DNA of 64,000 bases from CAZUZS01 sp964624795 (GCA_964624795.1 CAZUZS010000010.1:26074-90073), one strand, 5' to 3'; shown: positions 43,077 to 53,404, counted from the first letter of the stretch. A program made the numbers and translations. Notes: generated by a model from the letters alone, not told the origin.

Positions 43077-46000
43077 TCAATCCGCCGCCGGATGGGATTG
43101 TGATTCAGTTTGTGCTCCGGAAGCGCGAATCCAGCCCCCTACCCTTTTAAAATGCAGGCTCATATCGTCGAAAAGTGTGTAAAGCACCGGAACTGCCAGC
43201 AGCGTTAAAAATGTACTGGTGAACAGACCGCCAATGAGCGTTAGCCCCATGGGTGCATAAGGAGTCCCAATGAGCGCTGCGTTACCCAACGCCATAGGAA
43301 GCAGCCCGCCTATGGTCGTAAAACTTGTCATAAGTATCGGTCGGAAGCGATGCGAACCGGCATCCAGAATTGCCTCGCGGCGTTCCAGCCCTTCCCGCCT
43401 TCGGCGATTTATCATATCTACAAGCACAATAGCATTGTTTACAACTACTCCTACCAGGATAATCATTCCGATGCCCGCCATAATATCCTGCGACGTCCCG
43501 GTAATAAAAAGCATCAGGTAAGCGCCAAATAGCGATAACGGAATCGCTATGAGCACCGAAAGTGGAAGGACAAAGGATTCAAATAAAATTCCCATCAGGA
43601 GAAAAACAAAAATTATCGAGATCATCATCGCCTGCTGGAAGCTGGCGCCCTGCTCTCTCATTCGCATAAAGCGGGAGCCTTTCTCCCAGGAATAACCGTA
43701 AGGAAGCGAGAAATCCTTCATCAACGCATCAATCTGCCCGGATATTTTCATCAGATCGGTTCTGGTGGTCTTGGCTTTTACCGCCAGAAAGGATTTGCCA
43801 TTTTCCCTGGGAATTTGGCCGAAACCACGATGCATCGTGAACTTAGCCAACGCTGAAAGTGGAACCGAGCGTCCGTTCCGGTTCAGGAATGTCATATTCT
43901 TTAGCTGCTCCAGATTCTGACGATCCTCCTCCTTCAACTGTATCCGCACCTCAATCTCTTTGTCTCCTGAGTGAAATCGTGGCAGTGTGATTCCCCGTAC
44001 TGCATACATTAGGGTGAAAGCGACTTGATTCGGATTTATTCCGTTGCGTTGCGCAATCTGTCGGTCCATTGAAATTTTGATTTCATCGCCGCCGGTTTCC
44101 CTGTCCGTCTCTACACTTATCACGCCCGGAAGAAGCCGCATCCGCCGTTCCACCTCGCTTGCCAAATCGGACAATTTGCCGGTGTCGTCACCGTAGAGCA
44201 TGATTGAGACTGTTCCCCCGTCTTCTCCTTCATTGCTGCCCCTCCAGGATGTCCGGAATGTTATCCCCGGCATCAACGGCAGTCTTTTTTTAAGATCTTC
44301 CAGAACTGCATCTTTATCCATTCGGCTGCTGGCAGGCAATCCGATAATTGAACTTATCCCTTTGTATACAACATGATACCATTGGTTTCTTTCCGGTTCA
44401 TTCAGAAAAACGCGGATTCGACCATGATCTTTTCTGAAACGGGTATCAACCGCTTTCACATCCCATTCTTTTTGGTAGGCAAAAATTGTATCTTCAACGC
44501 TCTTAAAAAAATCGTCAGCATCCTCCAGGGTGTAATTATTGGGCAGATCAAACCGCATAAAAAAGTCGCTTATATTGCCGGGATTGCTGTCAGATTTTGG
44601 GGTGTGCGGCATTAGGTAGCCAAATGTAACCGCCATTATTCCAAGGATAACAAGCACCGCTTCCAGCCGCCGTTGAAGCACAATTGACAGCGACTTTCTG
44701 TAGAGATTTCTTGAAAAGCCAATCACCGGTAATTCCTTCATCGGACGATCGGAAATGAGCCGGGTGGTTGCCAGCGGAATGAGTACTAAAGCCACCATGA
44801 GCGACGCCAACAAGGCAAATATCACCGGCAGACCAATTCTTTTGAGGTAGAAGCTGAAGAAGCCGGAAGGATCCTGGATCAGTATCATCGGTAAGAAAAC
44901 CACAATCGTAGTCAGGGTTGCCATTGTTACCGCCAGGGACACCTCACCGGCACCCGAAATGGATGCCTCGCGCGTAGACATACCGGCATTTCGTTTCCGA
45001 TAGATGTTTTCCAGAACCACAATTGCGTTGTCAACTACCATCCCCACACTTACCATCAGCCCCATCATCGTGACAGTATTCAGTGTCCATCCCATGAAAT
45101 AGAGGACAGTCAATGAAATCAAAACGGAAAGCGGTATTGCTACCGTCATAATGAAGGTCATGCGGAAACGGCGGAGAAAGAAATAAATAACCAGCAGCGC
45201 AAATAACCCACCCCACAAAGCGGTATCAATCAGGTTCCGTATGGAATCTTCGATCAGATCTCCCTGCGCAAATAGTATTTTGATTTCCGCATTTTTCATT
45301 ACCGGTAGTTTGCTAATATCATTTTCTATAATTTTGCGGAGCTTGTGGCTGAGTGCTACTGTATTAGCAAGGGATTCCTTTGAGATTTCAAGTTTAAATG
45401 CAGGTTTTCCATTGATTCTTTGATACCAGTTCCGTTCCGGCACATCATAAACCACATCTGCAATATCCCCTATTTTCAAGCCGCGTTGATTAATGGGAAG
45501 ATTACGAATTTGCTCCAGATTCTCGAAACGGCCCACAGAACGGACCAGGAATTTCTTCTCCCCTTCGGACACCCAGCCGGAGGAAACCGAAAAATTGTCC
45601 TGTCGCAGTTTGCTAATCAGATCGAACAAATTGACGCCATACGCCTTCACGCGGTTCTGGTCAATCAAAATCTGCACGACCTTTTCGTACGCACCCCAAA
45701 TATCAATATTTGCCACACCGTCGATTCTCTCAATGGGACGTTTTATAAAGTGGTCCACAACATAATACGGATCTTCTACATCTTCGGGAAGCGAGATCGA
45801 TAAAAAAATTACCGGCGGGTCGTTTCGTCCAAATTTTCGCAGGTAATAGCGCTCGATATCCTGGGGAAGGATGGTACGGGCGCGTTCCATGCGGTCGCGC
45901 AACTGATCGTACGCCACGTCCATATCGATGCCCTGGTTGAACTCGAGCCAAATCCAGCATCCGTCACTGCCGCTGTAGGTCTCCACCTTCTTAATTCCGG

Positions 46001-46238
46001 TAATGGTGCGAACCTGCTCCTCAACCGGACGCGCAATCTGTTCCTCAACTTCCTGCGGATTTGCATTTCGATAAGGCACCCAGGCGCCAAGGAACGGTGG
46101 GGTGAAACCGCTGGGCAGCAACTCAATAGGGATTTGCTGGTAGGCAATAAAACCGATTACTAATATGGCAATTAGCGTAACAATGGTTGTTACCGGCCTC
46201 TCTACGCCTAATCTTGGCAATAATGCGGATTTTTTCAT
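43077..46238 (-). CDS. RND-family efflux transporter, inner-membrane subunit (AcrB-like)
   Basis: 1053 residues with twelve predicted membrane helices and two large periplasmic loops (the AcrB plan). The first helix is TIVTLIAILVIGFIAYQQIP and the porter region starts at PFLGAWVPYRNANPQEVEEQ. TM4 carries the proton-relay Asp in SVGMVVDNAIVVLENI, with Asn for the second Asp of AcrB. The C-terminal half has GVVVNNAIVLVDMINRR. Its substrate cannot be chosen: drugs, heavy metals and lipids are all transported by relatives. It is the last gene of adaptor-RND2-RND1 on one strand, 120 bp after the larger permease. Confidence 0.92.
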   Translation of the reverse strand: MKKSALLPRLGVERPVTTIVTLIAILVIGFIAYQQIPIELLPSGFTPPFLGAWVPYRNANPQEVEEQIARPVEEQVRTITGIKKVETYSGSDGCWIWLEFNQGIDMDVAYDQLRDRMERARTILPQDIERYYLRKFGRNDPPVIFLSISLPEDVEDPYYVVDHFIKRPIERIDGVANIDIWGAYEKVVQILIDQNRVKAYGVNLFDLISKLRQDNFSVSSGWVSEGEKKFLVRSVGRFENLEQIRNLPINQRGLKIGDIADVVYDVPERNWYQRINGKPAFKLEISKESLANTVALSHKLRKIIENDISKLPVMKNAEIKILFAQGDLIEDSIRNLIDTALWGGLFALLVIYFFLRRFRMTFIMTVAIPLSVLISLTVLYFMGWTLNTVTMMGLMVSVGMVVDNAIVVLENIYRKRNAGMSTREASISGAGEVSLAVTMATLTTIVVFLPMILIQDPSGFFSFYLKRIGLPVIFALLASLMVALVLIPLATTRLISDRPMKELPVIGFSRNLYRKSLSIVLQRRLEAVLVILGIMAVTFGYLMPHTPKSDSNPGNISDFFMRFDLPNNYTLEDADDFFKSVEDTIFAYQKEWDVKAVDTRFRKDHGRIRVFLNEPERNQWYHVVYKGISSIIGLPASSRMDKDAVLEDLKKRLPLMPGITFRTSWRGSNEGEDGGTVSIMLYGDDTGKLSDLASEVERRMRLLPGVISVETDRETGGDEIKISMDRQIAQRNGINPNQVAFTLMYAVRGITLPRFHSGDKEIEVRIQLKEEDRQNLEQLKNMTFLNRNGRSVPLSALAKFTMHRGFGQIPRENGKSFLAVKAKTTRTDLMKISGQIDALMKDFSLPYGYSWEKGSRFMRMREQGASFQQAMMISIIFVFLLMGILFESFVLPLSVLIAIPLSLFGAYLMLFITGTSQDIMAGIGMIILVGVVVNNAIVLVDMINRRRREGLERREAILDAGSHRFRPILMTSFTTIGGLLPMALGNAALIGTPYAPMGLTLIGGLFTSTFLTLLAVPVLYTLFDDMSLHFKRVGGWIRASGAQTESQSHPAAD

Positions 46239-46358
46239 AATGTAATATTCTCAGATAAAACTAACATTTCGCCTATCCCGATAGCATTCTCAATGCCTGT
46301 TCAAATATGAACCAAGATTCTTTTAAAGGTCTTGATTTTGAAAGAATCTCCCGAGACT

Positions 46359-49300
46359 CTATTCTCCTTTTTCCATAATGGCATAAACGGTGGGAATGAC
46401 CACCAGCGTCAATAACGTGGCGCTAATCAAACCGGCGATAACCGTAATCGCCATTGGCGTGCGGATTTCCGCTCCATCTCCCAGCCCGACTGCCATTGGC
46501 AATAGTCCAAGAATTGTGGTAATGCTGGTCATCAGGATTGGCCGCAGCCGGGCACGCCCCGCCTGTTTTATTGCCTCGATTTTAGATAATCCGCGATGCC
46601 GCAACTGGTTAATGTAGTCCACCAGAACAATGGCGTTATTCACAACGATTCCGGCCAACATAATTAAGCCCAAAAACACCATTACATTCAATGGAATTCC
46701 CAACGCCCAGAGAACAAGCGCCACCCCGATAAGCGCCAATGGAACGGTAAAAAGAATGACCAGCGGATGCAAAAAAGATTCGAATTGCGACGCCATAACG
46801 ATGTAAACCATGAAAATAGCCAGAAGCAGCGCCAGGCGAAGACTGGCCAGAGAAACTTCCATCTCCTTGTTCTGGCCGGCAATATCAAAAGAAAAATCGT
46901 ATGGCATATCCAGTGTTTGCATCGCGCGATAAACATCGCTGCTAACACTGAAGAGGTCCCTTCCGGAGATATTGGCCATGATCACGGCTGACCGCTGCTG
47001 GTTGATTCGCCGGATTTCGCTGGGACCTTCCTCCACCGAAATATTTGCCACCGTTTCGAGCGGAATGGGTATCTTCTCGTTAGGATTTACATTCAGCCGC
47101 TTCAGCCGCTCGATGGTTGCCTTATCCTTCTCATTGATTTTAACCCGAATGTCGATTCGGCGATCTTCCTCCTTGAATTGCGTCGCGACATCCCCCCGGA
47201 CCTTGTTGCGCACCAGATTTGCAACGTCCAGGATATTCAGCCCATAATATGCAAGCCTGGCGCGGTCGTAAACGATGCGAACTTCCGGATTACCACTCTG
47301 AAGATTAGACTTTACATCAAATACGCCGGGAATGTGGGAAATTAGATTTTCCGCCTGTCGGCTAAGAGACGTGAGCTTCTCCAGATTGTAGCCTTTGATC
47401 TCCACTTCCAGCGGCGTTTTGAAGCTGAACAGCACCGGCCGGGAAATCTTGTATTCGATCCCGCTAAATGAACGGATTTCACGCCGGATTTCGCTGATGA
47501 GCTTTTCCTCCGCGCTTATCGGATTTGCGGCAGGTTTCAGGGTGACCGTAATTTTTGCGGTATGTTCGCCGGCATCGGAATCAGTAATTTTTGTGAGATC
47601 CACACCTGCAACGGTGGCAATTTTTTCGACCTGGGGTTGTTGTTCTATGAATTCTTCAATAGGACTGATGGTTTCCACTGTCTCTTCAACCGGGGTTCCA
47701 ACCGGTAGGGTCAAATCTACATTGAATTCGCCCTGGTGAACTTCCGGGATCAACTCCTGACCGAGATTGGGAAGTATGACAAACAGCACCAGCAGAAAAG
47801 GAATAAGCGCAGAAAGAATCACTGTTGTTTTGTGCGTCAACGACCAATCCAGAATGTTTGGGTAAATACCGTAAATCTTCTGCATCCCGCGGTCGAAAAA
47901 TTTCATCAGGAAGTTTATGGGAATTGACAAAACCTTGCGAAATATCCAAACCATGCCGCGGACAAGCAGCCCGATCAGAATGAGCAAAAGTGTAAACAGC
48001 TTGCTGAGAAGATTTAGCGCAAAGAAAATTGCAAAGCGGAATGTTATAAAGGCCAACCGGAGCGGGAGATTAAGCAGGTGCAAAATCCGAATGAGACCGG
48101 ATTTGCTTTTGATCCTTCCAACGGCCATTGTAAACCCGGTTCGCAGTTGCCGGATGCTTTCAAAATCCGTTAAGAAATCAACGGGCTTTTCTCCGGGAAG
48201 TGAACCGGGATGAAAATTGAATTCCCTCGAAGCCAGCATTGGGATAAAAAAGAGGGCTACACCCAACGATGCAAGCAGCGAAAATACAACCGTCAATGCC
48301 ATATCGCCAAAAATTTGACCGGCAACACCCTTTACGAAGACCATCGGAAAGAACACCGCAATTGTGGTCAAAGTGGAAGCGGTAACTGCCCCGCCCACTT
48401 CACCGGTTCCCCTGATTACTGCCTGCCGCGGGCTGTCCCCTTCCTCCATACAACGAAAAATGCTCTCGGTTACCACAATGGAGTTGTCAACCAGCATACC
48501 AATTCCAAGTGCCAGACCGCCCAATGACATTATATTGAGTGATACATCGAATAGACGCATCGGCGCAAATGTGGCAACAATGGAAATAGGGATGGAAAGC
48601 CCAACGATCAACGTGGTGCGAATGTTGTTCAAGAACAGGAAAAGCACCAGTACCGCCAGTATGCCGCCGAGAACTGCTGTATTTTTGACTTCATTGATGG
48701 AATTGTTGATGAAGACCGATTGGTCAGTCAGCAAGTGCAGGCCCATTCCATGCGGCAAATCGTAGCTGATGAATTCCGTCATGCTCTGCATCAACATACG
48801 CTGGCGGAAATCATCCTGCCCTTTCCCGGCACTTTTCTTCCGGGCAACGGCCTGAGCTCCTTCAGCCTTCCCTGCCTGCAGTTTCAACTTCCGGACAAAT
48901 GCCTGCTGCGCGGCAGTGCCGAATATCTTTTCCCGCACCCGGCGCGCCACCTCCACAATATTGGCATCGCCCTCTTTATAAACTTCGAGTTCCACGCTCT
49001 CTTTGCCGTTGAGCCGGGTTATAATCTGGCGTTCTTTGTTGGTGCGGTAGACATGCCCAATATCTTTTAATCGTATTTCTTTTCCACTCGCAAAGCGAAG
49101 AATGATATTCCCGATTTCATCCACCGATTTGAATTCGTTGAGTGTCCTAATGATGTATTCGGTCTGGCCCTCTTTAAGATTACCGCCCGCCATGTTGACG
49201 TTTTCCTGCGCCAGCCGCTGGCGAATCTGCTGTATATCCAGGCCCAGGAGCGAAATTTTCCGTTCATCCAGCTCGACCCATATTTCCTCTTCCAAACCGC

Positions 49301-49847
49301 CCTTCACCTTCACAGCCGCGACGCCATCTACAGTTTCCAATTCCCTTTTGATCTGCTCTTCCGCAACATAGCGGGTGTAAAACAAATCCCGCCCGCCGGT
49401 AAGACCAAGTCGGATAATCGGATCGAGCGAGGGATCGTAACGCAAGATCATCGGTTTGTTTGCATCCTGCGGCAGGAAAACCAGGTCCAGCTTCTCCCGC
49501 ACTTCACCGATGGCATCATCCATATTCGTGTCCCAGTTGAACTCCAGGATCACGTCCGATTGGCCGGCTTTTGATACGGAGCTGATGGAAACCAGGTTAG
49601 CCACCACGCCCAGCGCTTCTTCAACCGGGCGGGAGATGGTTGTTTCTACCTCTTCCGGCGCGGTTCCCGGGTACTCCGTTCGGATGGTGAGAGAGGGATA
49701 AGTGATATCCGGCATAAGATTGAGCGAAAGCTGATTGTAAGACAACCAGCCAAATACGAGAATTCCGACGACAATCATAAAAATGGCGACCGGGCGGGTG
49801 GTCGTAAATTTGAAAAAACTTGATCTTTCTGTTTCCTTTAACGGCAT
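46359..49847 (-). CDS. RND-family efflux transporter, inner-membrane subunit, enlarged
   Basis: 1162 residues, about 110 more than AcrB. The N terminus (TTRPVAIFMIVVGILVFGWLSY) and SLNLMPDITYPSLTIRTEYPG are typical, TM4 has GIGMLVDNSIVVTESI, and the C-terminal half has AGIVVNNAIVLVDYINQLRHRG. Two additions are seen: a Lys/Gln-rich insert in the first periplasmic loop (QAVARKKSAGKGQDDFRQRM, about residue 335) and a very hydrophobic block at about 590-650 (FRFAIFFALNLLSKLFTLLLILI...) between the two halves. ATG 49847 is used; TTG 49853 lies just ahead. It sits between the adaptor and the second permease, so a heteromeric pump like MdtBC is possible. Confidence 0.92.
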   Translation of the reverse strand: MPLKETERSSFFKFTTTRPVAIFMIVVGILVFGWLSYNQLSLNLMPDITYPSLTIRTEYPGTAPEEVETTISRPVEEALGVVANLVSISSVSKAGQSDVILEFNWDTNMDDAIGEVREKLDLVFLPQDANKPMILRYDPSLDPIIRLGLTGGRDLFYTRYVAEEQIKRELETVDGVAAVKVKGGLEEEIWVELDERKISLLGLDIQQIRQRLAQENVNMAGGNLKEGQTEYIIRTLNEFKSVDEIGNIILRFASGKEIRLKDIGHVYRTNKERQIITRLNGKESVELEVYKEGDANIVEVARRVREKIFGTAAQQAFVRKLKLQAGKAEGAQAVARKKSAGKGQDDFRQRMLMQSMTEFISYDLPHGMGLHLLTDQSVFINNSINEVKNTAVLGGILAVLVLFLFLNNIRTTLIVGLSIPISIVATFAPMRLFDVSLNIMSLGGLALGIGMLVDNSIVVTESIFRCMEEGDSPRQAVIRGTGEVGGAVTASTLTTIAVFFPMVFVKGVAGQIFGDMALTVVFSLLASLGVALFFIPMLASREFNFHPGSLPGEKPVDFLTDFESIRQLRTGFTMAVGRIKSKSGLIRILHLLNLPLRLAFITFRFAIFFALNLLSKLFTLLLILIGLLVRGMVWIFRKVLSIPINFLMKFFDRGMQKIYGIYPNILDWSLTHKTTVILSALIPFLLVLFVILPNLGQELIPEVHQGEFNVDLTLPVGTPVEETVETISPIEEFIEQQPQVEKIATVAGVDLTKITDSDAGEHTAKITVTLKPAANPISAEEKLISEIRREIRSFSGIEYKISRPVLFSFKTPLEVEIKGYNLEKLTSLSRQAENLISHIPGVFDVKSNLQSGNPEVRIVYDRARLAYYGLNILDVANLVRNKVRGDVATQFKEEDRRIDIRVKINEKDKATIERLKRLNVNPNEKIPIPLETVANISVEEGPSEIRRINQQRSAVIMANISGRDLFSVSSDVYRAMQTLDMPYDFSFDIAGQNKEMEVSLASLRLALLLAIFMVYIVMASQFESFLHPLVILFTVPLALIGVALVLWALGIPLNVMVFLGLIMLAGIVVNNAIVLVDYINQLRHRGLSKIEAIKQAGRARLRPILMTSITTILGLLPMAVGLGDGAEIRTPMAITVIAGLISATLLTLVVIPTVYAIMEKGE

Positions 49848-49960
49848 TTGCAATACTCGCTATTCTTAAATTTCGGGGAGCGTATGGACCCGACAATATT
49901 GGGATAGAGTCATGTTTTCGTCATCTAAGATGTCTATCTGCCTGAGACGTCCGGTTAGCT

Positions 49961-51154
49961 TTAGTTAGTGCCGGAGGGCAGATTTGCTTTTGAACCGGAA
50001 TTTTGCGAAACCGTGCGGTTCAGCATTTTCTGCCAGTCATATTCTCTGGTGCGAATGATCTTGACTTTGTTACCTTCGTTGAGACCGTCCTGCCCTACTA
50101 CGACAATGGAGGTTGTATCTGCAAGGGGATTGAGAAGCTCCACCTTTTGGGCATCCTCAAATCCCTTCTCCAATTCGATTTTTTGGACGCTATCCCTGAC
50201 TACAGAAAAGATGTAGGTACGTTCGTTCTCGTATACAAGGGCAGTTTTGGGAATCAGCATGGCATCTTTGTGGGTATCCACGATGAGTTTTGCGCTCACG
50301 AACAACCCCGGGTGCAATGCATTTTGGGGATCCTTTACACCCACCGTGACCTTAAAGGTGCCGCTGGTTGGATCTACGATGGGGCTGATCCGTTTTACCC
50401 ATCCGACAAATTCGCGGTTGGGTAAAACTTCGCTGGTTATGGTTGCAGGCTGGTTAAGGTAACATTTCCGGAGCTCATCCTGGGGAACAAACACGCGCAC
50501 AACCTTGTCCTCCATATTCGAAACCGAAAAAAGTCGGGTCGCCGGCTGAATCCGGTCTCCCACCTGAACCAGGCGTTCGCCAATTACGCCATTGATTGGT
50601 GAACGGACGATTGTGTAATCCAGGTTCAGCTTTGCCTGCTTCCATTGCAGTTCAGCCTGCCGCAACGATAGCCGGGCGTTTTCAAACTCCTCCTGGCTTA
50701 TCAGGTTCTTTTCTTTTAGCGCTTCAAACCGTTTGAATTCCGATTGTGATTTATCATACTGCAGTTTCGCCTTTTCTTCTTCCAGGATATATTCGTCCTG
50801 CTCGAGCTGGACCATTGGCTGGTTTTTCTTCACCGTTTGGGCCTCCTCCACATACAGCTTTTCCACAAGTCCGGAAATCCGCGAAAAGACATCTGCCATT
50901 TGCTCTGTTTCCATAGTGGAATTGTACAACAGGAAGCTGGAAATATCGCCGCGGGTGATTGGCGTAACCTCTACCGGGATGCCGGATGACTGGGAATTTG
51001 GCTGGTCGGTCGGACTCTTAACCATATCCCCACTGGTATCGGCAGTCTCTGCATTATTGCCGGCTGTTTCATTGACGCTATCATTCTTCTTAGCGCCGCA
51101 ACCGGCAACCAGTAAAATCAGAAGTAAAATGTTTAATTTTAAAAGCCGGGTCAT
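49961..51154 (-). CDS. Periplasmic adaptor (membrane fusion) lipoprotein of an RND pump
   Basis: A lipoprotein signal ends in LLILLVAGCG (lipobox Cys at 19) and is followed by a low-complexity Asn/Ser stretch. The adaptor domains are a barrel-sandwich hybrid (GLVEKLYVEEAQTVKKNQ and PINGVIGERLVQVGDRIQPA), a coiled-coil hairpin (EKAKLQYDKSQSEFKRFEALK) and beta-barrel and membrane-proximal parts. At 397 residues it is the AcrA size. AAAGGAG precedes the ATG. It would join the two permeases below to an outer-membrane channel that is not in the window. Confidence 0.92.
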   Translation of the reverse strand: MTRLLKLNILLLILLVAGCGAKKNDSVNETAGNNAETADTSGDMVKSPTDQPNSQSSGIPVEVTPITRGDISSFLLYNSTMETEQMADVFSRISGLVEKLYVEEAQTVKKNQPMVQLEQDEYILEEEKAKLQYDKSQSEFKRFEALKEKNLISQEEFENARLSLRQAELQWKQAKLNLDYTIVRSPINGVIGERLVQVGDRIQPATRLFSVSNMEDKVVRVFVPQDELRKCYLNQPATITSEVLPNREFVGWVKRISPIVDPTSGTFKVTVGVKDPQNALHPGLFVSAKLIVDTHKDAMLIPKTALVYENERTYIFSVVRDSVQKIELEKGFEDAQKVELLNPLADTTSIVVVGQDGLNEGNKVKIIRTREYDWQKMLNRTVSQNSGSKANLPSGTN

Positions 51155-51449
51155 TACCTATTTCTCCTTTATTCCAAATCCCTCGGTTTCAAAAAAGGCG
51201 GGAATTTTTAAATACACCTTTGTATACAATTTATTTTTTCTGATCTGGTTCCATTAATTTTGATTGTATCAAATCCATTTGTTTTCCAAGCGAACAATTT
51301 AGGAAAAAAATGGATCGTTTTTTAATGTTTTTTGTTTTTTTGGGTGGGAAATCCGAACTCAAACGCTACCCGAATCTGGTTTCCCATTATTCTGTGATGG
51401 ATCCAAATATATCGAAAATTACCACACTGCTATGAAAAAACATGTTGCA

Positions 51450-52124
51450 TCAGCGAATTAGTATCCGCAGAGCATCATAAAGATCCCTCACATTAATCAG
51501 GCTATTCGACGCTCCCGCTTTCAGGAAAACATAGATAGGATGCCCATGCCCAGGCAATGAGCTCAGGATGATCCCCAAAAATACGATATTCAGAAAAAGA
51601 ACAAACAACGTGGAGAACAAGTAGCCGGCAACCTCCAGATCCGGCTGCCCAGGCCGGAATTCCCTGAAAAGATTCAAAATGTGGAAGAAATAAGCAAACC
51701 CCAGCATAAAGTTGAGATATAATTGAAACCGTGGCTGCACAAATGGCTTTATCAGCAGAACAACCATTACTGCAAGCGGAAAGAAATAAGGAGCGAGGGC
51801 AATAATAAAATTTCCACCATCTATTGTAATCAACCCACCCTTTCTTCGCGAAGCGGAAATAGAGTGGATGCGCCGAAAGAATAGTAGGGCAAACAAAGCG
51901 TGAGTCAATTCATGTTCCAGCGTTCCCCAAAAACTTTCTCTTCGAGAGAAATAGATAAGCCACGCAAGAAAGAAGAGCAGGCCACCAAGGTAAAAACTGA
52001 GCGCCTGCACCGAACCCCAGTTCAGTTCTCCCAGCACTGAGAACAGGGCCTGGCCAAAGCCGATTAGCGCCACAAGTATCACTATTTCAACCAAGAATTT
52101 CCCAATTTTCCGGAAAGCGATCAT
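51450..52124 (-). CDS. M50-like membrane metalloprotease (HExxH)
   Basis: 224 residues, about six membrane helices. HELTH (in GTLEHELTHALFALLFFRR) is an HExxH motif in or next to the third helix, as in site-2-type intramembrane proteases and related DUF families. The LDG motif that provides the third zinc ligand in M50 enzymes is not obvious. A partner substrate cannot be named. The start lacks a clear ribosome site. It lies 92 bp downstream of the LMW phosphatase gene. Confidence 0.6.
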   Translation of the reverse strand: MIAFRKIGKFLVEIVILVALIGFGQALFSVLGELNWGSVQALSFYLGGLLFFLAWLIYFSRRESFWGTLEHELTHALFALLFFRRIHSISASRRKGGLITIDGGNFIIALAPYFFPLAVMVVLLIKPFVQPRFQLYLNFMLGFAYFFHILNLFREFRPGQPDLEVAGYLFSTLFVLFLNIVFLGIILSSLPGHGHPIYVFLKAGASNSLINVRDLYDALRILIR

Positions 52125-52216
52125 GAATGAAATTTAATCCGCCTGGAATTTAATGTCTAATGATTTTGTTGATTTTGATTAGTGAGTAATGAACGGTGCC
52201 AGGTAAATGGAGGGTT

Positions 52217-52705
52217 TCAATTTCTACTCTTATTGAGTGCGAGATCGCGGATTGCGGGCCAGATTCGTTCGATCTCCCCATTGATCTCGGAATAGACCCG
52301 GCGATAAAAATTCAGATTCATGCCAATGGGATCATCTACCGCCGGATTTGGCAGCGTTTTTTTTCTCTGGTAGTCTTTGAGGGTAAAGATTTTGGAATCG
52401 AAATGCGGGAATATCTTCAAAAGGTCCTTCGTATGGGTGGGCGTCATGCAGAGAATCAAATCACTGGATTTTATATTGTCAAGAGTAATAGGCTTGGATC
52501 GGTGTCCGGAAATATCGCCGCCGTTTTCCTCCACGACTGATTTTGTCAAGGATGAGGGGGGTTGCCCTCCCATCGCCCAAATTCCACTGGAATCGGACGC
52601 TACCAGGTTTTCCATTTTTTCACGGAAAATTACATCTCTTAAAATCGCTTCCGCCATCGGGCTTCGGCAGATATTTGCGGTACAGATGAACATTACTTTG
52701 AACAT
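52217..52705 (-). CDS. Low-molecular-weight protein-tyrosine phosphatase
   Basis: The P-loop CTANICRS (C-x5-R-S) opens the protein (MFKVMFICTANICRSPMAEAI) and the general-acid Asp lies in AVDDPIGM near residue 120. ILCMTPTHTKDL is the usual middle block. At 162 residues it is the LMW-PTP size. Two starts, MFKVM and MFIC five codons later, are both possible; the first is annotated. Targets may include tyrosine kinases of polysaccharide synthesis or arginine phosphate. It is followed on the same strand by the M50-like gene and preceded by the TsaC gene. Confidence 0.9.
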   Translation of the reverse strand: MFKVMFICTANICRSPMAEAILRDVIFREKMENLVASDSSGIWAMGGQPPSSLTKSVVEENGGDISGHRSKPITLDNIKSSDLILCMTPTHTKDLLKIFPHFDSKIFTLKDYQRKKTLPNPAVDDPIGMNLNFYRRVYSEINGEIERIWPAIRDLALNKSRN

Positions 52706-52762
52706 AAAAAAAGAATCCTATTTCACTACACTAAAAAAATGGCTCACAATATATAACGGGGT

Positions 52763-53404
52763 TTAACTTTTCGCAAAGCTGTTTTGAATTCTTTCCCTGG
52801 TCACGGCCCCATCTCGCACGAAAGCGATAGTTCTCCTTTCCGGGTTAATCCTGAAAATTGTAGATGGCACTTTTTCCAGCGTCTCGCCTCCATCTAGTAC
52901 CAGCGAAACCTTTTGTTTTAACCGCTCTACGATTTCAGAGACCGTCGTCGGTGGAGGTTCACCGCTAAAATTCGCGCTGGTTGTAACCAGGGGCTGTTCT
53001 GCGAACTCAACCAGTCGAATCGACAATGGGTGAGCCGGGTAACGAAAACCAAGCTCCGGGAAATGGTTCCAAAAATCTATGCTCATTTTGCGCAGGCGCG
53101 GCAAAAGCACCGTCACCGGGGCGGGAAATATTTCAGATAAAAAATTCTCCAACCAACGTTGCTGGTCGCCGATTATCTCCAGAATCATCTCGATGCTGTT
53201 CACCATGATCGAAAGCGGCTGCGTTTCTTCCCTTTCCTTTAGCCTGTTGATCCTGCGGAGCACCGGCTCGCTGAATGCCAATCCGGCCAGGCCGTAAACT
53301 GTTTCCGTGGGATGAATAATAATGCCATCATGCAACAGCAGTTTGCCGGCTTTTTTCAGAACCGAAGGGTCAGGATTTTCGGGGTTGATTTTGGCCACTT
53401 TCAT
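52763..53404 (-). CDS. tsaC: L-threonylcarbamoyladenylate synthase (TsaC/Sua5)
   Basis: Forms threonylcarbamoyl-AMP from threonine, bicarbonate and ATP for the t6A37 tRNA modification. The YrdC fold shows IIHPTETVYGLAGLAF, the Lys-Arg region KEREETQPLSIMV and VTTSANFSGEPPPTT. At 213 residues it is the short TsaC form without the Sua5 extension. The first 35 bases overlap the end of the heptosyltransferase gene, with GGAGATGTTAG as ribosome site. Confidence 0.94.
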   Translation of the reverse strand: MKVAKINPENPDPSVLKKAGKLLLHDGIIIHPTETVYGLAGLAFSEPVLRRINRLKEREETQPLSIMVNSIEMILEIIGDQQRWLENFLSEIFPAPVTVLLPRLRKMSIDFWNHFPELGFRYPAHPLSIRLVEFAEQPLVTTSANFSGEPPPTTVSEIVERLKQKVSLVLDGGETLEKVPSTIFRINPERRTIAFVRDGAVTRERIQNSFAKS

